Assembly (NCBI GenBank): GCA_965238045.1
Contig: CBDEGU010000012.1
Coordinates: 2,728,001-2,792,000, forward strand
DNA from: CBDEGU01 sp965238045
GTDB lineage: Bacteria > Acidobacteriota > Terriglobia > Bryobacterales > UBA6623
Direction: 5' to 3'
DNA length: 64,000 nucleotides
Under the pieces are notes generated by a model. It was not told where the DNA came from. It was given only the letters and a program-made list of their open reading frames with translations, and ran no database searches. Below are positions 43,983-52,187 of the stretch, piece after piece. The translations under genes and the position numbers were made by a program. The stretch's first letter is position 1. Each line of letters begins with the position of its first letter.

Positions 43983-45038
43983 GTGACCCGGCGAAACATT
44001 CTTCAGTTGGCAGGCGTGGCGGCGGGCCTCGCCGGACCTAGAACGGCCCCTTCCCAGGATCTTGACGAACGGCTGGGAATCGGCGCTTCCTCTTATGGCA
44101 TCCGGCGCCGGCATGACCGGGAAACCGGCGCTGCAAATCCGATCAACCACGCCGGGGCCTTCCTGGACTATTGCCATAGCCTTGGGACGGGCGGAATACA
44201 GACGAGTCTGTCGGCATATGATCCGAGTTCGGCCCGAAGACTTCGCAAGAAGGCCGAGGAGTACGGCATGTACGTCGAGGCCTCGGTCGCGCTGCCGAGG
44301 GATCCCTCGGATTTAGCGGCGTTCAAACGGGCGGTTCGCACGGCAAAGAACGCGGGAGCGCGCGTCATCCGCACTGTCATGCTCGGCGGCCGCCGTTATG
44401 AGACCTTCCACAGCCAGGAAGCATTCGACGAATTCGCCAGAGGGGCGTGGACTTCGCTGACCCTGGCCGAACCGATCGTTCGCCAGCGGCAGATGAAGCT
44501 CGCCATCGAAAACCATAAGGACTGGCGCATCGGCGACTTGCTGGGACTGATGAAGCGCATCAGCAGTGAGTACATCGGCATCTGCGTCGATACGGGCAAC
44601 AACATCGCGCTGCTCGAAGATCCCAACGCCGTGGCCGAGGCTTTTGCGCCTTACGCCTATTCGGTTCATCTGAAGGACATGGCGGTGGAGCCTTATCAAG
44701 ACGGCTTCCTCCTCTCGGAAGTGCCCCTGGGACGGGGCATGCTCGACTTGCCGCGCATTGTGCAAACCCTTCGCCAGGCGCGTCCGCGCATTCACTTCAC
44801 TCTAGAGATGATTACCCGCGATCCGCTCACGATTCCCTGCCTGACCGAAAACTACTGGACGACGTTTTCGAACTTGCCCGGCGGCGATCTCGCCCGCACG
44901 CTCGTCATGGTACGTGAACGCAAGCATCCGGTTCCTCTGCCCCGAGTCAGCCAACTCAGCATGGCCGAACGGGTAAAGGTGGAAGACGATAATGTCCGAA
45001 AATCACAAGCCTACGCGCGCGACAATCTGGGACTGTGA
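43983..45038 (+). CDS. Tat-exported sugar phosphate isomerase/epimerase-like TIM barrel protein
   Basis: 351 residues from GTG 43983 (AAAGGTAGCC upstream). The leader TRRNILQLAGVAAGLAGP resembles a twin-arginine signal. The body is a xylose-isomerase-like TIM barrel, with LAIENHKDWRIGDLL, YIGICVDTGNNIALLEDP, VHLKDMAVEPY and HFTLEMITRDP supplying the usual metal-binding Glu, Asp and His. Pairing with the oxidoreductase gene upstream suggests joint conversion of an unknown cyclitol or sugar. Confidence 0.8.
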   Translation: MTRRNILQLAGVAAGLAGPRTAPSQDLDERLGIGASSYGIRRRHDRETGAANPINHAGAFLDYCHSLGTGGIQTSLSAYDPSSARRLRKKAEEYGMYVEASVALPRDPSDLAAFKRAVRTAKNAGARVIRTVMLGGRRYETFHSQEAFDEFARGAWTSLTLAEPIVRQRQMKLAIENHKDWRIGDLLGLMKRISSEYIGICVDTGNNIALLEDPNAVAEAFAPYAYSVHLKDMAVEPYQDGFLLSEVPLGRGMLDLPRIVQTLRQARPRIHFTLEMITRDPLTIPCLTENYWTTFSNLPGGDLARTLVMVRERKHPVPLPRVSQLSMAERVKVEDDNVRKSQAYARDNLGL

Positions 45039-45117
45039 ATCGCCCGGCTAGGGCGGCCCGGACCACGCATCGACTTCCGCCTGTTGGTCATCCAATAGAG
45101 AGCCGAGGTTTTGTTTG

Positions 45118-45354
45118 ATGAAAATCCGCGTCTTCACAACCACGACGTGTTCTGATTGCTTAAGAGCGAAGCGGTTTCTTGAAGCCAACCAAGTCCCTTT
45201 CGAGGAAATCAACATCGACGACAGCCCCGAGGCCGCCGATATGGTGATGAGCAAGAACAACGGAAAGCGATCGGTACCGGCCATCGAGATTGACGGTGTT
45301 TTCCATGCGAATCCGCCGATCGCCGAACTGGCCGCTCTCGTGGGCCTCACCTAG
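45118..45354 (+). CDS. glutaredoxin-like redox protein
   Basis: 78 residues with the CxxC active site (TTTTCSDCLRAKRFL), the cis-Pro in KRSVPAIEI and the usual NIDDSPEAADM strand, as in NrdH/Grx-like proteins. It lies about 200 bp upstream of trxB on the same strand, suggesting it may be reduced by that thioredoxin reductase. Confidence 0.88.
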   Translation: MKIRVFTTTTCSDCLRAKRFLEANQVPFEEINIDDSPEAADMVMSKNNGKRSVPAIEIDGVFHANPPIAELAALVGLT

Positions 45355-45556
45355 CGTCCCGTGGCGGGAGTCCGCCCGGGCGCGCGGCAAGGATTCGGAA
45401 CCCCGGGCCCGGCAGAGCCGGGACCTGACGTGCTCAAGGGATCACGGAAACGGCGCGGCCGAACCTCGATTGAAGAAATCTTGCACAATGAGATGAGCTG
45501 GACCAAGGGGCCGCATCCGGCCCATGGCGGTCCGGGCGGAAGTTGGAGACCGATCG

Positions 45557-46558
45557 ATGTCAGAAGCAAGCAATCCATCCGGCGCGAACGCACGGGATCT
45601 CGCGGCGTTTGAAAACGTTGATTTCTCGGCCGCCGAGCATCGCGGTGTCCTTATCATCGGGTCCGGGCCGGCCGGGTTCACGGCCGCGATTTATGCCGCC
45701 CGAGCCAACCTCGCCCCCTTGCTGTTTCAAGGCCCCGAAGGGGGAGGCCAACTGGTCACTACGACGGATGTCGAGAATTACCCGGGTTTCCCCGATGGCA
45801 TCATGGGCCCGGACATGATGATGAAATTCGAGGCTCAGGCCAAGCGATTCGGCACGGATGTGCGTTTTGGCACCGTGTCGGCGGTCGACTTCTCCCAGCG
45901 GCCGTTTCGCCTGCTTGTCGATGGCGCAAAGCCTTTCACGGCCGACGCGGTGATCGTCTCCACCGGAGCGTCGGCGCGTTACATCGGCTTGGAAAATGAA
46001 CGCCGTTTGCTGGGGCACGGCGTTTCCGCTTGCGCGACCTGTGACGGCGCCTTCTTCCGCGACGAAGTTCTCGCCGTGGTCGGCGGAGGCGATACGGCCA
46101 TGGAAGAGTCGAATTTCCTGACGCGCTTCGCCACGAAAGTCCACGTCATCCACCGGCGGGATCAGCTGCGCGCCTCGAAGATCATGCAAGACCGCGCCAA
46201 GGCGAACGAAAAGATCGAATTTATCTGGAATAGCGTTGTCGAGGACGTGGATGGAGACGAGAAAGTCGAGAGCATCGCGCTCAGGAATGTTCAGACCGGC
46301 GAAACCTCGACTCTCGCGGTCGGCGGACTCTTTGTCGCCATCGGCCACAAACCCAACACCGGCATCTTTCAGGGGTGGCTCGATATGAACGAAGTCGGCT
46401 ACATCCAGACCAAGCCCGATTCAACCTACACCAGCGTGGAAGGCGTCTTCGCCTGCGGCGACGCCCAAGACCACGTTTATCGCCAGGCCGTTACCGCCGC
46501 CGGAACCGGCTGCATGGCGGCGATCGACGCCGAGCGCTGGCTCGCCGAACAGGTCTGA
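45557..46558 (+). CDS. trxB: thioredoxin reductase
   Basis: 333 residues. The FAD site is VLIIGSGPAGFTAAIYAARA, the redox disulfide is SACATCDGAFF (CATC), the NADPH site is LAVVGGGDTAMEES, and VEGVFACGDAQDHVYRQAVT closes the FAD domain. ATG 45557 has GGAGACCGATCG upstream. A glutaredoxin-like gene precedes it. No thioredoxin gene is seen. Confidence 0.94.
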   Translation: MSEASNPSGANARDLAAFENVDFSAAEHRGVLIIGSGPAGFTAAIYAARANLAPLLFQGPEGGGQLVTTTDVENYPGFPDGIMGPDMMMKFEAQAKRFGTDVRFGTVSAVDFSQRPFRLLVDGAKPFTADAVIVSTGASARYIGLENERRLLGHGVSACATCDGAFFRDEVLAVVGGGDTAMEESNFLTRFATKVHVIHRRDQLRASKIMQDRAKANEKIEFIWNSVVEDVDGDEKVESIALRNVQTGETSTLAVGGLFVAIGHKPNTGIFQGWLDMNEVGYIQTKPDSTYTSVEGVFACGDAQDHVYRQAVTAAGTGCMAAIDAERWLAEQV

Positions 46559-46733
46559 CGGCCATTCTGCTCACGCCTTAAACTGCTAGAATCGAAACTC
46601 CGGGTGATCGTTGGCTGCCGGACGCAAGGAGTCCCCGATCCGGATCAAGCCAGTACTCAAGTTCGATACGATTTTCGCGGCCTATGCGGCCCCGCGCCCG
46701 GGCCTCACTCTCGAATTCAGGAGCCATTGGATC

Positions 46734-47135
46734 ATGCATCGACGAACCCTGCACCTCACCTCCCTTCTGCTGGGCCTCATGCTCTTTGCCGGCGCGGCCT
46801 CGGCCGGCGAAAAAGCGCTTATGCACTGCTTCTACTTCACCGTCATCCAAGACGCCAGCGAAGCCGACTGGGACGCATTCAAGAAGGCCACCGATGAGCT
46901 ACCGGGCAAGATTCCGGGGTTCAACAAGGTCTGGCACGGCAAACTCCGCCGTCCCTACAACAATTACAATTCTTCCGGGGACAAAAGCGTCCGTGAACAC
47001 GGCGTGTGCATGTCGTTCGATGACCAGGCGGCTCTGGGCGTGTATGCCGATCACCCGGCTCATAGCGAGTGGGTAAAGGTCTATGGAAAAGTTCGCCAAC
47101 CTGGAACGTCGACCTTCGACATTCTCGGCAACTAG
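46734..47135 (+). CDS. exported Dabb (stress-responsive A/B barrel) protein
   Basis: 133 residues with a signal peptide (LTSLLLGLMLFAGAASAGE) and a Dabb-type ferredoxin-like barrel (MHCFYFTVIQDASEADWDAF, GVCMSFDDQAALGVYADHPAHSEWV). ATG 46734 has CAGGAG upstream. Dabb proteins dimerise and their roles vary; no function can be assigned here. Confidence 0.8.
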   Translation: MHRRTLHLTSLLLGLMLFAGAASAGEKALMHCFYFTVIQDASEADWDAFKKATDELPGKIPGFNKVWHGKLRRPYNNYNSSGDKSVREHGVCMSFDDQAALGVYADHPAHSEWVKVYGKVRQPGTSTFDILGN

Positions 47136-47251
47136 TCACCGGCGGCGCGAGGGCCGTTGCAAGCGCCAGCCGCTTGCGGCACTCGCGCCCGCTGGGATGG
47201 ATCCCGCCCGGCTCCGAGCCTGAGGACAGCCCCGCGCACCTCGGCACAGCG

Positions 47252-48613
47252 ATGAAACCCGTCATCCGCATCGCCAACGGACAAGGCTTCTGGGGCGACT
47301 GGCTCGAAGCCCCGCTGCGGCAGGTCGAACAGGGCCCCATCGACTACCTCGTGCTTGACTACTTGGCCGAGGTGACGATGTCGATTCTGCAAAAACAGCG
47401 CGCGCGCGACCCGGCGCTGGGATACGCGCGCGACTTCGTTCCTCTCAGCGGGCGTCTCTGGCCCCAACTGATCGAGAAAAACGTTGCCGTGGTCACCAAT
47501 GCCGGTGGTGTGAATCCGGCGGCCTGTGCCCGCGCGGTGGCCGGCGAGGCCCGCCGCCACGGCATCACCGGGGCCAAGGTCGCCGTCATCTCGGGCGACG
47601 ACATTTATCCGCGGCTGGACGAGATGATCGCCCGGGGCGTTCGCTTCGACGATATCGATTCGGGCCAGCCGATTGAGACCGTGCGCGAGCGTGTTCAAAG
47701 CGCCAACGTTTATCTCGGCGCCTTCCCCCTCGCCGAGGCTCTCTCCGCCGGCGCGAGGATCGTCATCGCGGGCCGCTCGACCGACACCGCGCTGACCCTG
47801 GCCCCCATGATTCACGAGTTCGGCTGGGGACCCGGCGACTTCGACCGCCTGGCCGCCGGGACCGTCGCCGGTCACATCATCGAATGCGGAGCGCAGGCCA
47901 GCGGCGGCAATTGCCAGCTTGACTGGCAGTCGATTCCTGATTTGGCGAACATCGGCTTCCCGATCATCAAGGCCCGCCCGAATGGGGACTTCCATGTCAC
48001 CAAGCACGAGGGCACGGGCGGACGCATCGACACGGGCGTCATCAAAGAGCAGTTGCTCTACGAACTGGGCGACCCGGCCGACTACAAGACACCCGACTGC
48101 GTGGCCGACTTTACGACGATTCAGGTTTCCGGCGACGGCCCGGACCGCGTTCGGGTCAGCGGAATCCGGGGTCGCCAGCGACCGCCGACGCTGAAAACCT
48201 CGATCACCTATTCGGCGGGCTGGAAAGCCATCGGCACGCTCGTCTATAGCTGGCCCGAAGCGCTCGAGAAGGCAAAAACCGCCGATCAGATCGTTCGGCG
48301 GCGCCTAGAGGACCTCGGCCTCGCCTTCGATGAAATCCACACCGAATTTGTCGGCTATGACGCCTGCCATGGCCCGGCCGCGGCGCCCAATCCCGATCCG
48401 CCCGAGCTGCAGCTCCGGGTCGGCGTGCGAGGAACGGACCGTGAAGCGGTCGACCGCTTCACGCGAGAACTCATTCCGCTCGTCCTCAATGGTCCGCCGA
48501 CGGCAACGGGTTTCGGGGAAGGTCGTCCGCCGGTCCGCGAGGTGGTTGCCTACTGGTCGTCACTTCTGCCGAGAGAGGAAGTGCGGACCCGCGTCGAGCT
48601 TTTCGAGTCATGA
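47252..48613 (+). CDS. AtuA-like (DUF1446) protein
   Basis: 453 residues of the DUF1446/AtuA family, linked to acyclic terpene utilisation and related acyl-CoA catabolism. Family features are RIANGQGFWGDWLEAPLRQV, VVTNAGGVNPAACARAV, AGRSTDTALTLAPMIHEFGW, GHIIECGAQASGGN and VTKHEGTGGRIDTGVIKEQL. ATG 47252 gives the canonical N-terminus. No DUF4387 partner, which often accompanies it, follows; a YkgJ remnant does. Confidence 0.85.
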   Translation: MKPVIRIANGQGFWGDWLEAPLRQVEQGPIDYLVLDYLAEVTMSILQKQRARDPALGYARDFVPLSGRLWPQLIEKNVAVVTNAGGVNPAACARAVAGEARRHGITGAKVAVISGDDIYPRLDEMIARGVRFDDIDSGQPIETVRERVQSANVYLGAFPLAEALSAGARIVIAGRSTDTALTLAPMIHEFGWGPGDFDRLAAGTVAGHIIECGAQASGGNCQLDWQSIPDLANIGFPIIKARPNGDFHVTKHEGTGGRIDTGVIKEQLLYELGDPADYKTPDCVADFTTIQVSGDGPDRVRVSGIRGRQRPPTLKTSITYSAGWKAIGTLVYSWPEALEKAKTADQIVRRRLEDLGLAFDEIHTEFVGYDACHGPAAAPNPDPPELQLRVGVRGTDREAVDRFTRELIPLVLNGPPTATGFGEGRPPVREVVAYWSSLLPREEVRTRVELFES

Positions 48614-48628
48614 GCGGAAGCAAAGAGA

Positions 48629-48754
48629 ATGAGCCAAGCGGTCCAACTCGGGAATTTTAACTTCCGCTTCCAGTGTCAGCCCGCGTGCACGAACTGCTGT
48701 ACTGGCGCGGAGCAAGCACTGATTTTACCCCGCAGGCCCAGCTCCGGCCCCTGA
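48629..48754 (+). pseudogene. YkgJ-type zinc/iron-chelating protein, truncated
   Basis: A 41-codon frame starts 16 bp after the previous stop and opens with NFNFRFQCQPACTNCCT. This matches the start of YkgJ/CxxCxxCC-family proteins (FxCQPGCTNCC). The similarity ends there (GAEQALILPRRPSSGP) and none of the other frames restores the family sequence, so it is a deleted remnant. Confidence 0.5.
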
Positions 48755-48823
48755 TACACCCGCGGCGAGGGCCCGCGCCCGCGGGACGAAAACCAGCGAC
48801 TCTGACTTCCCGGGCCCGGATCG

Positions 48824-50938
48824 TCAGTAAATCCGCTCCTGGCGGCGGGGGCGGCGATAGGGCTTCTCGAGATACTTGCGGGCTTCCTCGAGCGCTCCCT
48901 GCGTGTTGTCGCTCGTGCGCACGGCGAGCTGATACTCGTTGACGGCGCGCTCCCGCTGGCCGGAAATGTCAAAGACCTTGCCCAGACTGACGTGGGCCCA
49001 CACCTCGGTCCATGCCGGTTCCTGGTCACCGTTGAGCGACTCGCGAAATTCGTTCGCCGCCGACTGGATGTTGTTCTGGAGGAAGAAAACTTCGCCGATA
49101 CGATAGTGCGCTAGCGAGCTAAAGCGGTTGATGTCGAGCGCCCGTTGGTAGGCGCTGAGGGCCTCGTTGTAGTAGCCGAGTTCGACAAGTTGCTCCCCCT
49201 TGCGGATGGCTACCTTGACGTGCGTGTCCTTGTCGTAGCGCAGGATGCGGTTGTTCGGATCGAGAATCACGCGCTTGGGCTTTCCGAATGTATCGATGAT
49301 GTAGTCCGAGGATCGGCCCTGCACGTCGACGATCTGGAACTCGGGTTCTCCTTCGGTTTCGACCTTCAGTTCGACGGGCATGCTAAAGGTATCCATGTCT
49401 TGGGTGACCTTGCCCATGATGCGGAAACCCTTGCCGCCGCCGCGCCGAAAAATGGTGTACTCCTGAGCGAACTCTGGCGTACCCGTATTCTCGGTCCACT
49501 GGATGAAGAAGGGCCGCAGGCTCTCGCCCGTGACCGACTCCGCCACGGCGACCAGGTCATCGGTGGTCGCCGACTGCCAGGCCTTCTCCGCCATGAATTG
49601 GCCCAGGGTCTTGACGAAGGCCTCATCGCCGATCTTCCAGCGGAGCATGTGAAAGATCATGGCCCCTTTCGAACCCGCCAGCGCATAGAACTCGTTGGAA
49701 AAATCAGGCAACCGCCCTGCCTGCAGCAGCGGGCTCTCGTCGTAGGTCAGCGCGTCGACCTGCAGGCCGGACAACAGATCGGCGAACTCGGTTTCTCCTT
49801 CGTTCGTCTCGACCTCCATCAAACTGGCGTATTTCGCGAGTCCGAGATCGAGCCAGGAATGATCGCGGTTGCCGGGCGAAACCATCACGCGCCACCATTG
49901 GTGCGCGACTTCCGCGCCGAGAAGCGTGCGATTGAGTTCCTCGCCGATGCCGAAAGGACTCAGGAAGACGATGCCGGGCGCCGAGTAGGCTGTGGGCGCG
50001 AATCTACCCGTCTCGACGACGGCCAGTGTGGCCGTATACGGCGATCCGAAGACTTCGGCAAAATAGCTCACCATTCCGCCGACCGATTCGCCATAGATCT
50101 GGGCAAGTTCGGAGGATGCGGTGTTGAAGTAGACCTGGGTCGAGACGCCCCCGGAGTCGGCACGAATCGGATCCTCGGCGACCACGGCCAAGCTGCCCGG
50201 AAACGACGGCTGGCTGAAAGTGAAGGTGTGCTTCACGCGGCCCTCGATATCTTCTCTCGTGCCGATGCCGCTGGCGATCACGTTGTAATTGGCCGGGACG
50301 GTTATGCTGATCTCGGCCGCGAAACGGTCGGCTGCGTAGCCGTTGACCGGGAACCAGCGAGCTGGGTAGAGCAGATAGGCGCGATTGGATTCAATCGATG
50401 CAAGACTGACACCCTCGACGGGAGAATTCTCGGCGCCGATCAACTGGCCTTCGTATTGAAAGGTCACCGTGACGGGCTGATTGGGCGGTAACTCTTCAGG
50501 AAACGTGAGCCGGACGGTGCTGTCCTGACGGATCCGGTCGATGGAAATATCCGCTCCGTCCTCGGAGACGACGGCGTTCACGTTCAGTCCGTTGTGAAGA
50601 TCGAAGACGACCAGGCTGGTCTGTTCGCGGGGAAGGAAGCGGACTTCCACGAGCGCTTCCATCGACTGGCCGAGCAGGTCGAGGTCGGCGTGGATGCGGT
50701 AGAACTCGACATCGATCAGCGGACGTGATTCCTGCGCGCGCGCCGCCGGCGCGGCGGCGAAGATGGCCAGCAACGCGGCGGCAAGAAGGAAGAGCCTGGC
50801 CCGAGGCCGCGCCGCGCTGGGCCGCGTGGCCGGGGCCCGAACGCCCTGCCTTGCCGCTGTTCCGCCTCCACTCAGGAAGCGGCGAGTGATTCCGAACTCG
50901 TGCTCGTTGCGTTGCTGGACCATTGCAATTTTTCGCAT
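48824..50938 (-). CDS. M1 aminopeptidase-like protein with TPRs, zinc site degraded
   Basis: 704 residues from ATG 50938, preceded by GGAGGTAAT. A signal-anchor or signal peptide (ARLFLLAAALLAIFAAAPAA) leads to an M1-type N-terminal beta domain, then the peptidase domain. The zinc motif HExxH reads LLGAEVAHQWW, with the first His replaced by Ala. The downstream WLxEG ligand reads WLDLGLAKYAS, with Glu replaced by Leu. The GAMEN-type exopeptidase motif is not recognisable. The C-terminal about 130 residues contain tetratricopeptide repeats. It is probably a non-catalytic binding protein. The start overlaps the lpxB 3' end by 67 bp. Confidence 0.8.
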   Translation of the reverse strand: MRKIAMVQQRNEHEFGITRRFLSGGGTAARQGVRAPATRPSAARPRARLFLLAAALLAIFAAAPAARAQESRPLIDVEFYRIHADLDLLGQSMEALVEVRFLPREQTSLVVFDLHNGLNVNAVVSEDGADISIDRIRQDSTVRLTFPEELPPNQPVTVTFQYEGQLIGAENSPVEGVSLASIESNRAYLLYPARWFPVNGYAADRFAAEISITVPANYNVIASGIGTREDIEGRVKHTFTFSQPSFPGSLAVVAEDPIRADSGGVSTQVYFNTASSELAQIYGESVGGMVSYFAEVFGSPYTATLAVVETGRFAPTAYSAPGIVFLSPFGIGEELNRTLLGAEVAHQWWRVMVSPGNRDHSWLDLGLAKYASLMEVETNEGETEFADLLSGLQVDALTYDESPLLQAGRLPDFSNEFYALAGSKGAMIFHMLRWKIGDEAFVKTLGQFMAEKAWQSATTDDLVAVAESVTGESLRPFFIQWTENTGTPEFAQEYTIFRRGGGKGFRIMGKVTQDMDTFSMPVELKVETEGEPEFQIVDVQGRSSDYIIDTFGKPKRVILDPNNRILRYDKDTHVKVAIRKGEQLVELGYYNEALSAYQRALDINRFSSLAHYRIGEVFFLQNNIQSAANEFRESLNGDQEPAWTEVWAHVSLGKVFDISGQRERAVNEYQLAVRTSDNTQGALEEARKYLEKPYRRPRRQERIY

Positions 50939-52041
50939 ATTACCTCCGCGACGCGCTGGGCGGCGGGCGTGTCCCCGCGGAGAATCTCCGCCAAGCCGGA
51001 AAGTTCTCGCCGCATGTGCTCGAGCGCGTCGCCGTCGCTCAATAGTTTCTTGGCCTCCGCGGCGAGTTTCTCGGCCGTGCAGTCGCCCTGGATCAGCTCG
51101 CTGACGATCCGCCGCCCGGCCAGCAAGTTGACCATGCTGTAAAAAGGGACATCCACCAGAAACTTTCCGATCAGCCACGACAGCGCCGCAACGCGATAGA
51201 AGGTCACCATCGGTGTTCCCAGCAGGGCGGTCTCGACGGTCGCCGTCCCGCTGGCAACCAGCGCCAAATCGGCGTTCGCCACGGCGTTGTGGAGATCCTC
51301 TTCCACTATAAGGACGCTCGAATTGTCAATCCGTTCCGAGAAAAACGCTTTTCCCGTCGTCGAGGAAGCCGGCAGGACAAAATTCATCTCCCGCCAGGAA
51401 CCGAGCCGCTCGGCCGCGCCGAGCAGGGCGGGCAGGTGACGGGTGGCTTCGGCCCTGCGGCTGCCCGGCAGCAGGGCGATCAATGGGCGGTCCTCGGCGA
51501 GCCCGTAACGGGCGTGGAACTCGCTTCGTAAAAGCGTCGCGCCGACCGAGCCGCTCAAGGGGTGGCCGACGTAGGTGACCGGTACCCGATGCTGGCGGAA
51601 GAAGTCCTCCTCGAAGGGGAAGATGCACAGCATGTGATCGACGAACTTTCGAATCGAGCGAATCCGGCCCTTGCGCCATGCCCACACTTGCGGGGCGACA
51701 AAGTAAAAGACGGGAATCCCGGCTCGGTGAAGCCGCTTGGCCAGGTCGAGATGGAACCCCGGGGCATCGGTCAGCAAAGCAAAGTCGGGCCGCTCGGCCT
51801 TGGCCTCGCGAACCAGTTTCCAGAGATCTTGATAGATGCGCGGCGCGTGTGAGAGGACTTCGACAAGGCCGACGACCGCCAGATCTTCCGCCGGCACCAC
51901 GGCTCGCACGCCGGCGGCTCGCAGCCGGGGCCCGGCGCAGCCGAAAAACTCAGCGTTGGGAATACGGCGGCGGAGCTGTTCGACAACCTCGGCGGCGTAG
52001 CGATCCCCTGACGCTTCGCCGGCTGAGACAAGGATTTTCAC
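50872..52041 (-). CDS. lpxB: lipid-A-disaccharide synthase
   Basis: 389-residue GT19 glycosyltransferase joining UDP-diacylglucosamine and lipid X. Motifs are ILVSAGEASGDRYAAEVV, FGCAGPRLRAAGV, LLTDAPGFHLDLAKRLHRAG, YFVAPQVWAWRKGR, LLPGSRRAEATRHLP and SGTATVETALLGTPMVTFYR. Length is normal. It demonstrates an outer membrane with lipid A. The last residues overlap the start of the M1-like gene on the same strand. Confidence 0.95.
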   Translation of the reverse strand: MKILVSAGEASGDRYAAEVVEQLRRRIPNAEFFGCAGPRLRAAGVRAVVPAEDLAVVGLVEVLSHAPRIYQDLWKLVREAKAERPDFALLTDAPGFHLDLAKRLHRAGIPVFYFVAPQVWAWRKGRIRSIRKFVDHMLCIFPFEEDFFRQHRVPVTYVGHPLSGSVGATLLRSEFHARYGLAEDRPLIALLPGSRRAEATRHLPALLGAAERLGSWREMNFVLPASSTTGKAFFSERIDNSSVLIVEEDLHNAVANADLALVASGTATVETALLGTPMVTFYRVAALSWLIGKFLVDVPFYSMVNLLAGRRIVSELIQGDCTAEKLAAEAKKLLSDGDALEHMRRELSGLAEILRGDTPAAQRVAEVICEKLQWSSNATSTSSESLAAS

Positions 52042-52187
52042 GTTCCTCCATCAGTGTATCGAAAGGCGTCTCGCGCAACGGGCCGAGAGCGGTTCCTGAA
52101 GATGTCGCCGGCCAGAGAAGACCGCGGTTTTCTTCGAACCCCGCTTCGAACTCCGGGCTAGCAGCCCGTGGCGGGGGTGCGGAGGGT

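Noticed and set aside
45361..45612. 83-codon frame before trxB (includes RGRTSIEEILHNEMSW)
   Set aside because: It overlaps the trxB start, has no ribosome site and no recognised family; weak composition support only.
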